Shown piece by piece: positions 1 through 11,243 of a DNA stretch of 64,000 nucleotides (position 1 is the stretch's first letter; each line of letters opens with the position of its first letter). The stretch covers positions 1-64,000 of the forward strand of contig JAQGBZ010000323.1 in the NCBI GenBank assembly GCA_034687125.1, written 5' to 3'. Under the pieces are notes generated by a model. That model saw only the letters and a program-made list of their open reading frames with translations, had not been told where the DNA came from and searched no databases. Source of the DNA: Neelides folsomi. Lineage: Eukaryota > Arthropoda > Collembola > Neelipleona > Neelidae. Position numbers and translations under genes: made by a program.

Positions 1-873
1 TAATTTTTCATCGAGGAATAAATGTAAGTGAGCTTCATAGTATTAATATAATACGAGAATAATCCCACAGAACAATAACTCCTGATAAACGCTATAATTT
101 ATAATTTAACCTTAGATCTTGATTAGGAAGATTTAGATTAAAATTTACATTTGCTGTAACAATTTAATTGTTAATAAAAATATATTTCTATTACAAATAT
201 TTTTATTACAAATATTTTTATTTTTACTCTTCGACTTTTAAATAAACGCCTTGTTCGAATAAACGTCCCTGTTCGAATAAACGCCCAGTCAGCGAAGGGC
301 CTTTTTAAATAAACTCCTAGGCGTCTAATCGAAATTTTACGGTATGTATGGAAAATTGAGATTATGATTAAATTTTTTGTAATATAGTATGTTAAGATCT
401 CATTTAAATACATTTTATGTTAAATAGTTGTAATGCATATTGTCGAAGCTTTGTAATATGTACATACGAAACTTGTAAGCTTGTAGCATAGCTTGTAACA
501 TTATCCGATCTCATGCAATGCTTTTTTAATGTAAACGCAAATCCTTATTTGAAAGTATTAATTAGTTCATTTCACGATTTGCCCAAATCCATTACATGTA
601 CAATATATGTATTTGTATGTATATTATGTCTTTTTGAGTATCTCTGTCTGAAGTTATTAGCATCATTCCAATGAGTCTGATATACAATAATGTTTTTATC
701 TCATCTTAAGGCATCGCACCAAGGTCAAGGAGACTTTACGCTTCTTTTCCAATTCACAACCCCAACATTTTCATTCTCTTCCCAATCCACAACAATTCTT
801 TCCTTAGCTATTTCACGGATTGAATCAAAAGAATTATAAAAAAAAACTTCCCTTTATTCAAATCATAATTAAA
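1..873. other. Left-edge intergenic sequence
   Basis: AT-rich sequence with no convincing exon. The only clear structure is a short tandem repeat near 240-315 (listed separately). A pyrimidine-rich stretch at about 740-800 precedes the first GPCR and may be its 5' leader. Confidence 0.6.
240..315. repeat. Short degenerate tandem repeat
   Basis: Three to four imperfect copies of a 17-18 bp unit, TAAACGCC..TGTTCGAA, then a diverged TAAACTCC copy. No coding potential. It may be a remnant of a larger satellite outside the window. Confidence 0.5.
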
Positions 874-2212
874 ATGTTCAGAACTGTTGTTGCGAATTTA
901 ACCCTAAGCGCCAATTCCACATTAAATGGAAGTCCAATTACTCATAAAATTTCTTTTCTTCCATTTGGGCTTATAATTTTTATAATTACCATTTTTGGTA
1001 TTATCGGTAATATCCTTTGTATTGCTGTTTTAATAAGGCCGAAGATGAGATCGACTTATAGCACAATTACCCTTGGCCTTACTTTGTCAGATATCATTTA
1101 TTTATTAACGAAATTTTTCCGGTTTGGTGTTGAATCTTTACTTGTATATCTTGGGACTGGAACTTCATACACAGAATTCTTTTTACCAATTATTGGTCCT
1201 TATATACGAGCAGTAAATTTTACCGGTAAACACAAATTCAAATAAATAATACCTGTATTACAATATTAATTAAAAATTATTTATTTATTTTAATGTGTAT
1301 TGTATAAAGATATTTAAAGCTTAATAAAGCTATATAGTTAATTTTATTGATTTTGTTAATTTTGTTAATTATAGCAAGCACAGCTTCAACATATTTTACC
1401 ATTGGAGTTGCTGTTGATCGTTTTATGGCAGTTAAATTTGCAGTTGCAATTAAAAACCATTGGAATCGAAGAAATGCCTTTATCCTTTCAATCTGTTTAG
1501 CACTTTTCTCTATAATTTACAATTTACCAAGATGGTGGGAATTTGAAACGGTTGAAGTTCAAAATCAAAATGGAGACTTTTTAAAATATGACATGGAAAA
1601 AACTCATTTGAGGGAAAATTCAAATTATAGAATGTTCTTTATATTTTGGTCTTATTTATTTGTAATGAATTTGATCCCAATTGTGTCTTTATTTATTCTT
1701 AATTTTATCATCTGGAAATCGGTAAGATTTAATATTTATCATTAATATTTGACATTTTTTATTAGTTTTAAAAGTATAAATATGCTATTTGTATAAATTG
1801 TCAATTATATTAATTGTTTATTTAATAGATAACTGAAGCGAAAAATAGCGGGAAAATTGTAACGTCTTTGCAAAATCGTGAACACTCATTTACTTTGATG
1901 TTGATTGCAGTTGTTGTCGTGTTTTTAATTTGCAGCATTCCTTGGCTTATTGTCGACACACTTGACTATTTAGAAATCAATACGTCAAGTTTTTGGACTC
2001 CATTTGCAAACTTCCTTCTCACTGTCAATTCCACCGTCAACTTCCTCTTGTACGTGATGTGGGGAGCAAAGTTCAGGAACGAATTAAAAGCAATGATGCC
2101 TCAATGGATGAGAAAATGCTGCACGGGGAAGAAAACTGTCAAAAGTGATGATGAAGAAGAATCAAGTGCAATGGAAATATCACAATTGCACAATCCGAAT
2201 CTTAAATTGTAA
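874..2212 (+). CDS. Rhodopsin-class peptide GPCR, copy A (FMRFamide-receptor-like)
   Basis: Seven-helix plasma-membrane receptor, probably for a neuropeptide. Three exons: 874-1225, 1375-1721 and 1829-2212, intron phases 1 and 0, giving about 360 residues. The ATG at 874 is the first methionine in frame, in an AAAATG context; the frame is open further upstream but from a TTG. Asn-rich N-terminus with several glycosylation sequons (NLT, NST). TM1 has GNILCIAVLIRP, TM2 has LGLTLSD, the helix-3 end reads VDRFMAV (DRY replaced by DRF), and TM7 has the NSTVNFLLYV motif. The IPW in helix 6 and the PRWWEFE before helix 4/ECL2 recall insect FMRFamide and myosuppressin receptors. Copy B, 4 kb downstream on the same strand, has the same exon structure, so they are duplicates. 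The ligand cannot be named from sequence. GPCR call is firm; peptide class is inference. Confidence 0.88.
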
Positions 2213-3570
2213 ATATCCCATTTAAATGAAAGGAGGTTTCTACATCTAACTTTAAGTTATTCTATGTGTTACCTAATTTTAATTAGTATTATAAACAAAG
2301 AATACCACCAATCATTTTATATTTCAAAATATGTTAATAATTTTAAACATATTTAATTGTTTTTAATAATATAGTTAATAATTTTAAACTTACCATAAAT
2401 TCTTAAAAATTCACAATTTATAAATTTTTTATTCAACTGACTCACTCACATTCAGCTAATTATTCATTTTTTAAAATACTTTTTTATTCTATTAACTAAT
2501 TAAATGTTATTATACCATACTATCAAAGTGATATTGTAAAATGGAGCATAATATTAGTATAAATATCATATATTTATATTATTTGTTGAATAATTATTTC
2601 ATTGTGTATAGCATAACATTAGAAAAATTAACTACAATTTCTCTAATTTTTTATGTAAAATTTCTGGCCTAAAGATTGCCCCAAAGCATTATGCAAGAAT
2701 TTATTATTAAATTATCACGAAATGGCGTAAAAAATTGAAACTTGTTTTCCACTTATTTTTATATTCCGAGAATCTATATACGAGTATGTTGGGAGGTATA
2801 GACTGTACACATTGCATTAATATTGCTTTATTCCTTATTGTATTTATATCGGTAATAGAGTACTAAGTATATGTTACCCATCTGTATATCAAATGTGACG
2901 ACTATTATTGGTTAGACTTGGAAACTTGGAATACTCGTAAGAAATACAAAATGACAAAGGTGGATATCTTTATTACAGGGACTGGGTACATCCTTTAACA
3001 TTTTACTATATGTAGAATAGTACGTATTATTAGTAGATGTTACAGCCCTCAACTCAAGTTGATATACATTATTAACCTTGGAGAAGCTGGATGTCAGTTA
3101 TTTTTTGCTCACGATCGGAACAGAAATTCAGACATAGCATACCTAAGCAAGAAACTAGCGAACCAAATACACAGTAAAGTAAGTTAATACAATCATACTA
3201 ATAGAGTATTTACTTTTAGTTAACAAAAGTTTATTATATACTTATTTGTTTATCATACAAATACAACTTTGCATAACTTAATTATGCAACTTGCTTATAT
3301 TTACGTGTTTTATTTACATATAAAGTTTAAACCATAATTTTGTGGTTTTGGCATATGTTTGAGCATGTGTTGCAAAAAAGATTTTGACTTTTTTGTTAAA
3401 AGGTATTTAATTTAATTTAATCGGTATTGACGAACAATTGCAATCCGTGTCAATTCAATATTTCAATTGAACTTGACTTTCTCAATTCATTAAATTCAAT
3501 TAGCTTGCTAATTTCATTCTCTTAACAATAACAAGGGAAGAAATTAATTGAACACTTTATTAAAAAGGAA
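2213..3570. other. Intergenic, GPCR A to saccharopine dehydrogenase
   Basis: About 1.36 kb of AT-rich sequence. I looked here for exons of a lysine-ketoglutarate reductase domain, which would be expected upstream if the next gene were a bifunctional AASS, and saw no conserved coding block. The last 150 bp presumably hold the promoter and leader of the next gene. Confidence 0.55.
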
Positions 3571-5543
3571 ATGGAAGCTAAAAAGGAAGTTTTAGTTCTT
3601 GGTGCTGGTTATGTATCCCATCCTCTTATTGAATATTTGAGCAGGGAAGTAAATAACTACAATATCACAGTGGGTTAGTTTCTTTTATTATCATATCAGA
3701 AAATAAAAAATGAATATTTTTATTTTAAATTGGACCATTCATATAATTCTCATGCATATGGTGTATTTGGATATGTGGAACTAAATATTAAATTATAATT
3801 GATAGCATCTGACATAAAAGAACAACTTGAAGCGGTGACAAAAAGATTCCCAATTGTTCACACAACAATCTTGAACGTGACCACAGAAACAGAAAAACTA
3901 TCAAATTTAATTGGAAATTCTAAACTGGTCGTTTCTTTACTTCCACCTCCATTTCATAAGCAGGTCAAGATATTTATTTTACTTATTTGCATTAAATAAT
4001 GTTATTCATGAATATTTCTTTTTTAATGGTTTTTAATTTAAAATACATAATTTTACAGATTGGTAAGGAATGTGTGAAACAAAAGGTGAGCATGGTAACA
4101 GCCAGCTATTGTTCCCCTGACATTGCATCTCTCAATGAAGGTGCAATCAATGCTGGAATTACATTGTTAAATGAAGTTGGTCTTGATCCTGGAATTGATC
4201 ATTTATTGGCACTTGATTGTTTCAATCAAATCAGATCAAGTGGAGGAATTGTCGAATCTTATAAATCTTTCTGTGGTGGTCTTCCGGCACCCCAATTTGC
4301 AAATAATCCTCTCAAGTACAAGTTCAGTTGGAATCCCATTGGCGTTTTGGTAAACTGTCTGCGTTCAGCAAAATATAAAGAAAATGATAAGGTTGGAAAT
4401 TTTTTATAAAATACATTTACTAATAAATATAATTAGTGTTATGTTATGTAATATATGATATGGTATGTATTGTATGATATACAAAGTCTTTCTTTAAAGC
4501 AATCGATTAAAATTTTATATCTATATGTATAGGTTGTTGAAATTGAAGCGAAAGATTTAATGCATTCGGGAAAGTTGATGGATTTCTTTCCATCAACTCT
4601 TGAAATGTTTGCGAATCGAGATAGTTTAACATACGAAGATCTTTATCAACTTCATGACGCATCTTCAATTTTAAGAGGAACTCTTCGATACGAAGGATTT
4701 GCAACTACGATCATTGCATTAATAAAATTAAATTTTCTCAAAATGGAAAAATTTCCATTTTTGGCTTCTTCAGCTCCAGAACTTAAATGGGTATGTTTTT
4801 ACATACGTTATACACATTAAAGAATTAAATATTCATGATTCAAAATTATAATTTGTAGAGGCAACTTTTATGCTTATTGATCAATTTGAACGACACAACA
4901 AAAGAAGAAGATTTGAGAAAAGCTTTAAATTGTCTAATTGGAGAAAAAGAATTCGACTCAATCATGGAACTTGGACTTTTAAGTGATGATTTAGTGGAGA
5001 AGAAAGAAACTCCGATTGACACGCTTTCTCATTATCTGACTAACTACCTGGCATTTCGTAATACATATACCCAATATTAATTTTGATATTTTTTCTCTTA
5101 GCGAATTTTTTTTCTCAGATTAGCGAAATTATAATTTTTATTGTTTAACATGTCAATTAATCATATGGCAGATGAAGAAGAAATAGACGTTGTGATTCTC
5201 CGCCATGAAATCATAGGAAAATGGGGAAAAGAGAAAAGAGAAAAAAAGGAAATCAGTTTAATTCTTTATGGAGATCCAAATGGATTTTCTGCTATGGCTC
5301 AAACTGTCGGTTACACTGCGGGAATTGCAGCTAAAATGGTTTTGGAAGGTTCTTTTTAACAATTTTATTATGTTCTTATATAATTTGTTTAGTAAATTGT
5401 AATTAATTAACATTGTTTAAATAGGTGAAATCAAAGAGAAAGGAATTGTTTTTCCTTTCGCTTCTTCCATTTATACTCCAATGCTCCAGCGGCTAAAAGA
5501 TGAAGGGATTTCTGCTAAAGAAGAAACGTTTATTTTGGAATAA
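3571..5543 (+). CDS. AASS: Saccharopine dehydrogenase (free-standing C-terminal half of AASS)
   Basis: Mitochondrial lysine breakdown: NAD-dependent oxidation of saccharopine to glutamate and alpha-aminoadipate semialdehyde. Seven exons, 3571-3673, 3806-3963, 4059-4391, 4533-4790, 4859-5057, 5172-5348 and 5425-5543, total 448 residues, which is the length of the dehydrogenase half of AASS. The protein opens directly on the Rossmann motif (VLVLGAGYVSHP). Recognisable blocks follow: VVSLLPPPFH, MVTASYCSPD, GLDPGIDHLLALD, YKSFCGGLPAP, NNPLKYKFSWNP, MDFFPSTL, LRGTLRYEGF and YGDPNGFSAMAQTVGY. The ATG sits in an AAGGAAATGG context and the exon has no room for a reductase domain or an obvious mitochondrial presequence. 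AATAAA lies about 80 bp after the stop. Animals usually have one bifunctional AASS, so a separate enzyme is unusual. Identity is firm; monofunctionality is inferred from the lack of upstream exons. Confidence 0.93.
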
Positions 5544-5619
5544 AATACTTTTTATAAATTTTCATTACTTTGGTGTTGGAAGGGGGGTTTAATTATAGGT
5601 TGATATTTCCTCAACATTC

Positions 5620-5625
5620 AATAAA
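5620..5625 (+). terminator. Poly(A) signal of saccharopine dehydrogenase
   Basis: AATAAA 77 bp past the stop codon, followed by a T-rich stretch. Confidence 0.5.
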
Positions 5626-5767
5626 AGTTTTTCTTGAATGAATTTTTATTTAACTATGCGGTATATGTAAAATAATAAAATTTGATGAATTGAATATTGA
5701 TAAACTAATTTCATTCTGTTCACAAGCACAAGCATGTAAGATAATAAGTACAAGACGTAATGTATTC

Positions 5768-5998
5768 TTAATCAATTAAAAAAGCAGATAGTTCAGGATA
5801 TGTAATATATACATGAATTATTTGAGTTATATCGAGATCCACAAATGTTTCGAATTTGATTTTTATGCAAGCCTTGAAATAAACTTGTTTTTCCACTTCA
5901 TTAAATATTGGGACTCTTTTATAAGACATGAAAGAATTCTCGTTTAAACTCCTATAAACATCACCCGTGCATTTTTTTACAGTTTCCCTTTGTTTCAT
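5768..5998 (-). CDS. Possible small secreted-protein exon, unrecognised
   Basis: An open frame of up to 76 codons with a protein-like composition (KKCTGDVY, FKACIKIKFE) on the strand opposite to its neighbours. I do not recognise it. No signal-peptide exon and no clear splice acceptor of the right phase could be found upstream, so it may be a last exon of an unseen gene, a relic, or chance. It is listed because its composition is unlike the surrounding AT-rich noise. Confidence 0.22.
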   Translation of the reverse strand: MKQRETVKKCTGDVYRSLNENSFMSYKRVPIFNEVEKQVYFKACIKIKFETFVDLDITQIIHVYITYPELSAFLID

Positions 5999-6196
5999 AC
6001 AAAAATTAGTGTATGAATAAATTTAAAGTTTAATTGGAAAACCGCAGCAATTGTGGTGAATACAGTAATATAGTAAAATCTGCATAGTGTATAGTATAGT
6101 GGTTAGATTTAAGTTAATTTTAAAAATTCGACTAATATTATTTTAACCAATAACTTTTATGCAAAATTGCTAAGAACATTAAATTAATCTTTGGAA

Positions 6197-6204
6197 TATA
6201 TAAA
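6197..6204 (+). promoter_or_regulatory. TATA-like box before GPCR B
   Basis: TATATAAA 37 bp before the ATG. The spacing would leave a leader of only about 10-15 bases, so its role as the core promoter is uncertain. Confidence 0.3.
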
Positions 6205-6240
6205 TAAACTTTAAAAAATAAAGTTTGACTTCATAATATA

Positions 6241-7619
6241 ATGGAAGAAGTTGTGTTATTTGGAAACGAATCTTTAATTCCTTATGAATACGAGTTGGAC
6301 AATTCTACTTTGGAATTCAATTCTACATTGGATTTTAATTCAACTTTAGATTTTAATTTGACAAGTGAAGTTAAAAATGCGACAGTTGTTGTTCCATATA
6401 CATTGCCATTTTTACCCCTCGGTGGGATTCTTCTTATAATTACAGTTTTAGGGTTAATTGGAAATGCCATCAGTTTCTTTGTGCTTATTCGACCAGGAAT
6501 GAAATCAACTTATAGCACAATTACAATTGGCTTAACTCTCTCTGATTTTGTCTATTTGTTGACAAAATTCCTTCGGTTTGGAATTGCGTCTTTTTTTAAA
6601 TATTACCAAATTGCGCCACTTTACAATGACTATTATTTGCCAATTGTCGGACCTGAAATTCGCGCGTTAAATTTCATATGTAATAAATGAATTTTATAGC
6701 AGGTCATTTTAACTTTTATCAATAATAATAATTATTAATTAATTAATTTCTGATTTTTTAAATTTATTTTAGCCAGCACTTCCTCAATTTATTTTACAAT
6801 TGGAGTGTCAATTGATCGATTCATTGCTGTTAAATGGCCTTTACAAGTTAAAACCTTTTGGAGTCGACGTCGAGCATTTTTCTTATCAATGGGACTTCTC
6901 GTTTTCTCTTTTGTTTACAACACCCCGCGATGGTTAGAGTTTGAAAGAGTTCAAATTTTTAATGAAGAAGGAGAATTAATCAAATATGACATGAAACCAA
7001 CAGCTTTACGTGCCAGTATTAAATACAAAGAATATTACGTTTTCTGGGCTTATTTATTTGTTATGGATTTAATTCCCTTTATAACGCTCACTACTTTGAA
7101 CATCTTTATTTGGAACGCGGTATAATTTATATTTAATTAAAACTCGATTTTAATAAAAACGATGAATAAATAAAGGAAATAATTTAAAAATATTCTCAGA
7201 TCAGCAGTGCCAGGAAACATAGAAGACAATTGAGCTCATCAGAAAAACGGGAAAACTCATTCGCTGTGATGTTAATGGCCGTCGTTGTTGTATTTCTTAT
7301 TTGCAGTTTTCCATGGCTTGTTATTGATACTTTGGATTATTTAAAAATTAGTTTTAGCACTTTTTGGACAAATTTTGCCAACTTTTTATTAACAATTAAC
7401 TCTGCTGTTAATTTCCTCATTTATTGTACATGTGGGGCAAGATTTAGAGGCGAATTATTTGCAATGTTCAGAAGTGTAGGGAAAAAGATTCCTTTGCCAA
7501 AGCGATGCGCTCAACGAAAACAAGAACCTACAAATCGCGTTTCTTCAAAATCAACAACTTCAAATATGTCGAGCGTCTCCAATACTTCGAATGCAACAGA
7601 TGTTTCATCAGTTTTATAA
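6241..7619 (+). CDS. Rhodopsin-class peptide GPCR, copy B (FMRFamide-receptor-like)
   Basis: Paralogue of GPCR A with identical intron phases. Exons 6241-6679, 6773-7119 and 7200-7619, about 401 residues. The extracellular N-terminus is longer than in copy A and contains an Asn-rich internal repeat (units of the type STLEFN, STLDFN) creating a run of N-glycosylation sequons. TM1 GLIGNAISFFVLIRPG, helix-3 end IDRFIAVKWP, PRWLEFE in the second extracellular region, FPWLVIDTLDYL in helix 6 and NSAVNFLIYCTCGARFR at the end of helix 7 are all conserved with copy A. The C-tail is rich in Ser and Thr, as expected for arrestin-regulated receptors. The receptor call is firm, the peptide ligand unknown. 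Confidence 0.9.
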
Positions 7620-7851
7620 TCTTTACAAATTATATTTTTTATTGAATTTATAATTATTTTATTATTTTTTAATTAATTTTAATATAACTTTACATAAACT
7701 CATTTATTTTATAAATATTAAAGTTTATGGATTTATGTCAAATATTTTACGTGATAAAGTTGATGAATAACAAGCGACAATGAATATTAACAATTATTCG
7801 AAATTTTATTTCAGCGAAATAAGTAATTTTTTACTTGTTTTTATTCTTATA

Positions 7852-8308
7852 TTAATCTTCAACTGATCCAAAACTCGTACCTCTATCGAAAAAACTCCAA
7901 CAATCTCTTTTAGCCTCTGTTCTTGGAGCTAATTGAAGGGGTTGGTGAGGATTTCTATTCATAAATTTAAAAAACAAGAAACGTTTTATTAATACTCAAT
8001 ATGTACCATACTTATTCATAACTAAAAGGTAAGTATGTAATGTGATTACCCGTTATAAGATATAACAAATTTGTTTCCGTTGCTTTCGATAAAAACCTCA
8101 TCGTCGGTACAATAAGGGAAACTCCAGGTGTTATTTGGTCCTTCAAAATTTTCCTGTTAAAACAAGTGTAGATGATTTAAATTGTTTTCAACATTAAATT
8201 AGCTCAGTACCATTAAAGTAACAAGTAGTTCTCCATTGAATTTATAATCCTCATTACTTTCGATTCGCTCCCAATTAGCTTCAAATGGTCGGATTATATA
8301 ATCGTAAT
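7852..8308 (-). pseudogene. 5'-truncated secreted beta-trefoil protein (copy 1)
   Basis: Three consecutive minus-strand exons, 8308-8211, 8153-8050 and 7954-7852, align exon for exon and phase for phase with exons 5-7 of the complete copy at 11.8-13.1 kb. They encode trefoil lobes 2 and 3: FNGELLVTLM, NTWSFPYCTDDE, ESNGNKFVISYNG and NPHQPLQLAPRT, then a short tail. The frame is open to a normal stop. No equivalents of exons 1-4 (signal peptide and first lobe) are visible; instead the sequence runs into CACCATGGTG repeats and a MULE transposon. It is therefore either a broken duplicate or a gene whose 5' exons lie in a place I could not recognise. The mildly diverged but clean frame suggests recent loss or that it is still read from an unseen start. 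Confidence 0.6.
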
Positions 8309-8389
8309 CTTTTAAAACAAGAATTTTTTTAATTACTATATAAATTCTAGATAACTACTAACAAGCAAGTAATCATATTATGGCTGGGA

Positions 8390-8580
8390 TTTACAATACC
8401 AGCACACCATGGTGCACCATGCAAAATCCATGATTTTTCATGGTGCTCCATGAAAAATTCCCCTTCACCATAGTGAGTTTAATGTTAATTTTCCAATCTC
8501 GAGTTTGGATAATTGTGACCTCACCATTTTCTCACCATGGTGCACCAACTCATCATGGACCTCACCATGGTGAGCTCAAA
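8390..8580. repeat. CACCATGGTG palindrome cluster
   Basis: A 190-bp patch carrying the self-complementary decamer CACCATGGTG or near copies at about 8406, 8533 and 8565, plus related TTCATGGTGC and CACCATAGTGAG units in both orientations. The arrangement looks like a short foldback or MITE rather than a simple satellite. It adjoins the broken end of the trefoil copy. Confidence 0.55.
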
Positions 8581-8859
8581 AATTAAAATTCGGTATTTAG
8601 TTTAAAATTTGATTAAATATCTCAATTTACCCAGTTGCGTTAAATCCATGAGTTTTATCATAATTTCACGGTGTCCTGACGATTGGGCATACACGATTCG
8701 TTACATATAGTATTGGGCACGCTGAATTGGGTACATAGAAAATTTGGCAATTGATGATTTGCCACGTATACGTATGTTTAATAAAAATGTTATAATATTT
8801 CCTATAACAGCTCGAGCATAATCAAGGATTTCTCTATTGTCAAAGTCTAAAACAATATT

Positions 8860-9790
8860 CTTTAATCTTTGTTTTAAATTTTCGATTTTTTCGAATTTCT
8901 TTCGTCAGCGCAAGCTTAACAAGTTTCTGCTTTAATTGTAGGTTTTTAATGAAATGAAAAATCGATGGGCGTTTGCAATTGGTCATGGTAGCAAATGAGA
9001 AATTCCATCCTTCACAGAAATTGTTTTGGGCATATCTATATTAAGAATAAAAAACATTATTCACATGATTCACAATGTGTGGTATATATATATACATGTA
9101 TTTTGCTAGATAGGTTTTTTTGTAATTCATATATTTGAAAGTTAGTTTAATTCTTACCATATGTAGTTCCTTCAAAACAATTCCACATTTCAATTGAAAA
9201 AAGTGGATTTTTTCTCAACCTATCCAATGATCCAACCCAAGTGATCTCAAAACTTGTTAAATAATCAGCCAATCTAGCTTCGTTATTGATAAAATAATTC
9301 AGTGAGATAATTAATTCGTACACTTCAACAGCTTTGTTAGGAGATATAAAAGTAAGAGCAAATAAAAGCTTAACATTCTTCTCAAACTCTTAATCAGTTT
9401 TTAAAAGTTCAGTCAGGCCACATTTTTGGAGATTACGACGATTACATTGAAGAAAATGGAAGAAACAGCTGTGTTTTTGCGTTGCTGGCCAAACTTTTGA
9501 AAATGAATTGATTTCAGCTTTTTCAAAATCAGTAGTGGCATTGACAGGAACCCAACTTGGAACCATCTTTTTAATTTCTTCTAAAACGCTTACATACGTG
9601 CTTTCCTTTTTATTCGCCATTAATGTGTAAATAAGGGAATAACACTTATTGCTCTTATATCCCATCAGCACAAATAGTTGATTAAATAAGGTCGGAACAA
9701 CAGAAAACGTAGCATCACAAAATATACTTTCACAATACTTTGACAATTTTGCTAAACATGAAAGTAATTCTAGGGGTAATCTCACCACAT
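8860..9790 (-). mobile_element. Decayed MULE (Mutator-like) DNA transposon, transposase remnant
   Basis: The minus-strand frame 9788-9390 encodes a MULE transposase core: FCDATFSVVPTLFNQLFVLM, then YSLIYTLMANKKESTY, then TDFEKAEINSFSKVWPA and the SCFFHFLQCNRRNLQ segment typical of MULE DDE domains. The next codons hold an in-frame stop at about 9388-9390, after which the same frame continues to about 9165 (FEKNVKLLFAL, YELIISLNYF, SIEMWNCFEGT). A further block at about 9030-8860 encodes the family's tail (NNFCEGWNFSFA, RPSIFHFIKNL). N-terminal DNA-binding sequence and clear terminal inverted repeats are not seen. Degenerate TTGGGCA units at 8685-8770 may belong to one end. Inactive copy. Confidence 0.78.
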
Positions 9791-10388
9791 TATTGCATAT
9801 AGCAAATCGAAATAAGTTTTCCTATTTTACATTTCAATTTTTTATTATAATCATTTCAATGTCAAAATTTTAATTGCCTAGGTAATTAATTAATTAGGCG
9901 AACTTAAAACACTAAAATTCCATTTGAAATGTGTAATATGCAATGTGCAATAATGTGGTAAGATTACTCCCTGGTTTTGGGGCACATTATGATAAATAGA
10001 GAAGCTCAAAAAAAATCTAATATGTTCAAAGTTCATGGTGGAAAATGATTATCTAACCTAACCTAACATGAATAAGTTTGAATGAATCAAAGATGGATTA
10101 AAGAATAGGGATTTAGCTAATGACAAGAAGCGCTAATGTGAAGGGTCTATAAAACCTTAAATAGAAATTTATATAAAATTTAAATTATTTTAGCATCTCA
10201 ATTATATAATTATTTTAACTATATTTTTTCGGATTTTCGGGTCTTTTGTATAACCATGTGCAGAGACTCCGAATGTTAGCCTATATCTTGACCAAAACGC
10301 TTCATAGCATTAAATACATGTAAGTAGCATATATATTAAAGTTTACGGATTCCAGAAATGTTAGACAAATCAGAGAATATAAAACATT

Positions 10389-11189
10389 TTATTCATTAGA
10401 ACAAGAATCTTGTTTGAAATCAACATAATGAATATCATCAATATCAAAAGTTGCCAAATAATGAAGGTATGCTTCGATCATTTCGTTGCTCAAAGTCTTT
10501 TCTCTGCTCATCATTGTTACTGCATATACACTTTCTCCATCACAACTCACAGATAAAAGATTTTTGTAATCAGTATGAAGAATACGGATTTCCGCCATTT
10601 CTGTTAAATATTTCAATTTTTAAACAATATATAAAATATTTATATAATTACTAAAATATCAAATTTTAATTAGTTCTTATATTTTGTCCATATGAATCTC
10701 ACCACCAGGAGTAAGCGAAGTTGTCACTGTCCATTTTCCAGGTTCATTTTTATTTGGATCAACTCCGTATAATCTTAAATAAGGAGCGACAAAATCGTCG
10801 TAACTTGTCCATGTCATATAAGCGACATATTTTTCATCGACTGGGAATAAATCAATTAAATGGAATTTCAAGCATTCTTGGTCAACTTCATCTTCTTTAG
10901 AATTCAATTTTTTGTAAAAATCAAGACTTGTTTTTATTACATTCCATTTTCCCACGAGCTATATAAATTAGAAATGAAATCCAAAGTCAAACATTCTGAT
11001 AGCTTAAAAACTACTGATTAAAACTGATATGTTATAAGTTGTTTTATAAATATTTTTTTAAATTCTAACTTTAGAAACGTTAAGTCCACTTTGAGGAATC
11101 AAATTTTGACATGATACTTTAATGTTCTGCGCTGAAACATCAATAAATAGGAATGCCAATACAGAACTAAACAAAATAATGTTACGCAT
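10389..11189 (-). CDS. Secreted lipocalin (apolipoprotein D-like)
   Basis: Small extracellular carrier of hydrophobic ligands. Three exons, 11189-11070, 10958-10703 and 10600-10389, phases 0 and 1, 195 residues, the usual lipocalin length. Residues 1-20 form a signal peptide (MRNIILFSSVLAFLFIDVSA). The mature start contains the lipocalin GxW motif in LVGKWNVIKTS. The middle has YVAYMTWTSYDDF and EPGKWTVTTSL (strands of the barrel), and the last exon has TDYKNLLSVSCDG and YAVTMMSREKTLS, matching the YxxLIVxSCD and WILSRxxxLS region of ApoD-type lipocalins, followed by the C-terminal helix. Cysteines at C27, the DQECLK cysteine, VSCDG and the last exon can pair as in the family. It lies between the two trefoil copies, all on the same strand. 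Ligand unknown. Confidence 0.88.
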
Positions 11190-11237
11190 CTTCTTTCAAT
11201 TTAGTATTCCAAACTGAATAAATAATCAAAAATCAAC

Positions 11238-11243
11238 TTTATA
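11238..11243 (-). promoter_or_regulatory. TATA box of the lipocalin gene
   Basis: TATAAA on the minus strand about 50 bases before the lipocalin ATG, a spacing that allows a short leader. Typical of strongly expressed secreted-protein genes. Confidence 0.5.

Noticed and set aside
820-873. Open frame upstream of the first GPCR methionine
   Set aside because: It begins with TTG, not ATG; the AAAATG at 874 is a better start and leaves a normal receptor N-terminus.
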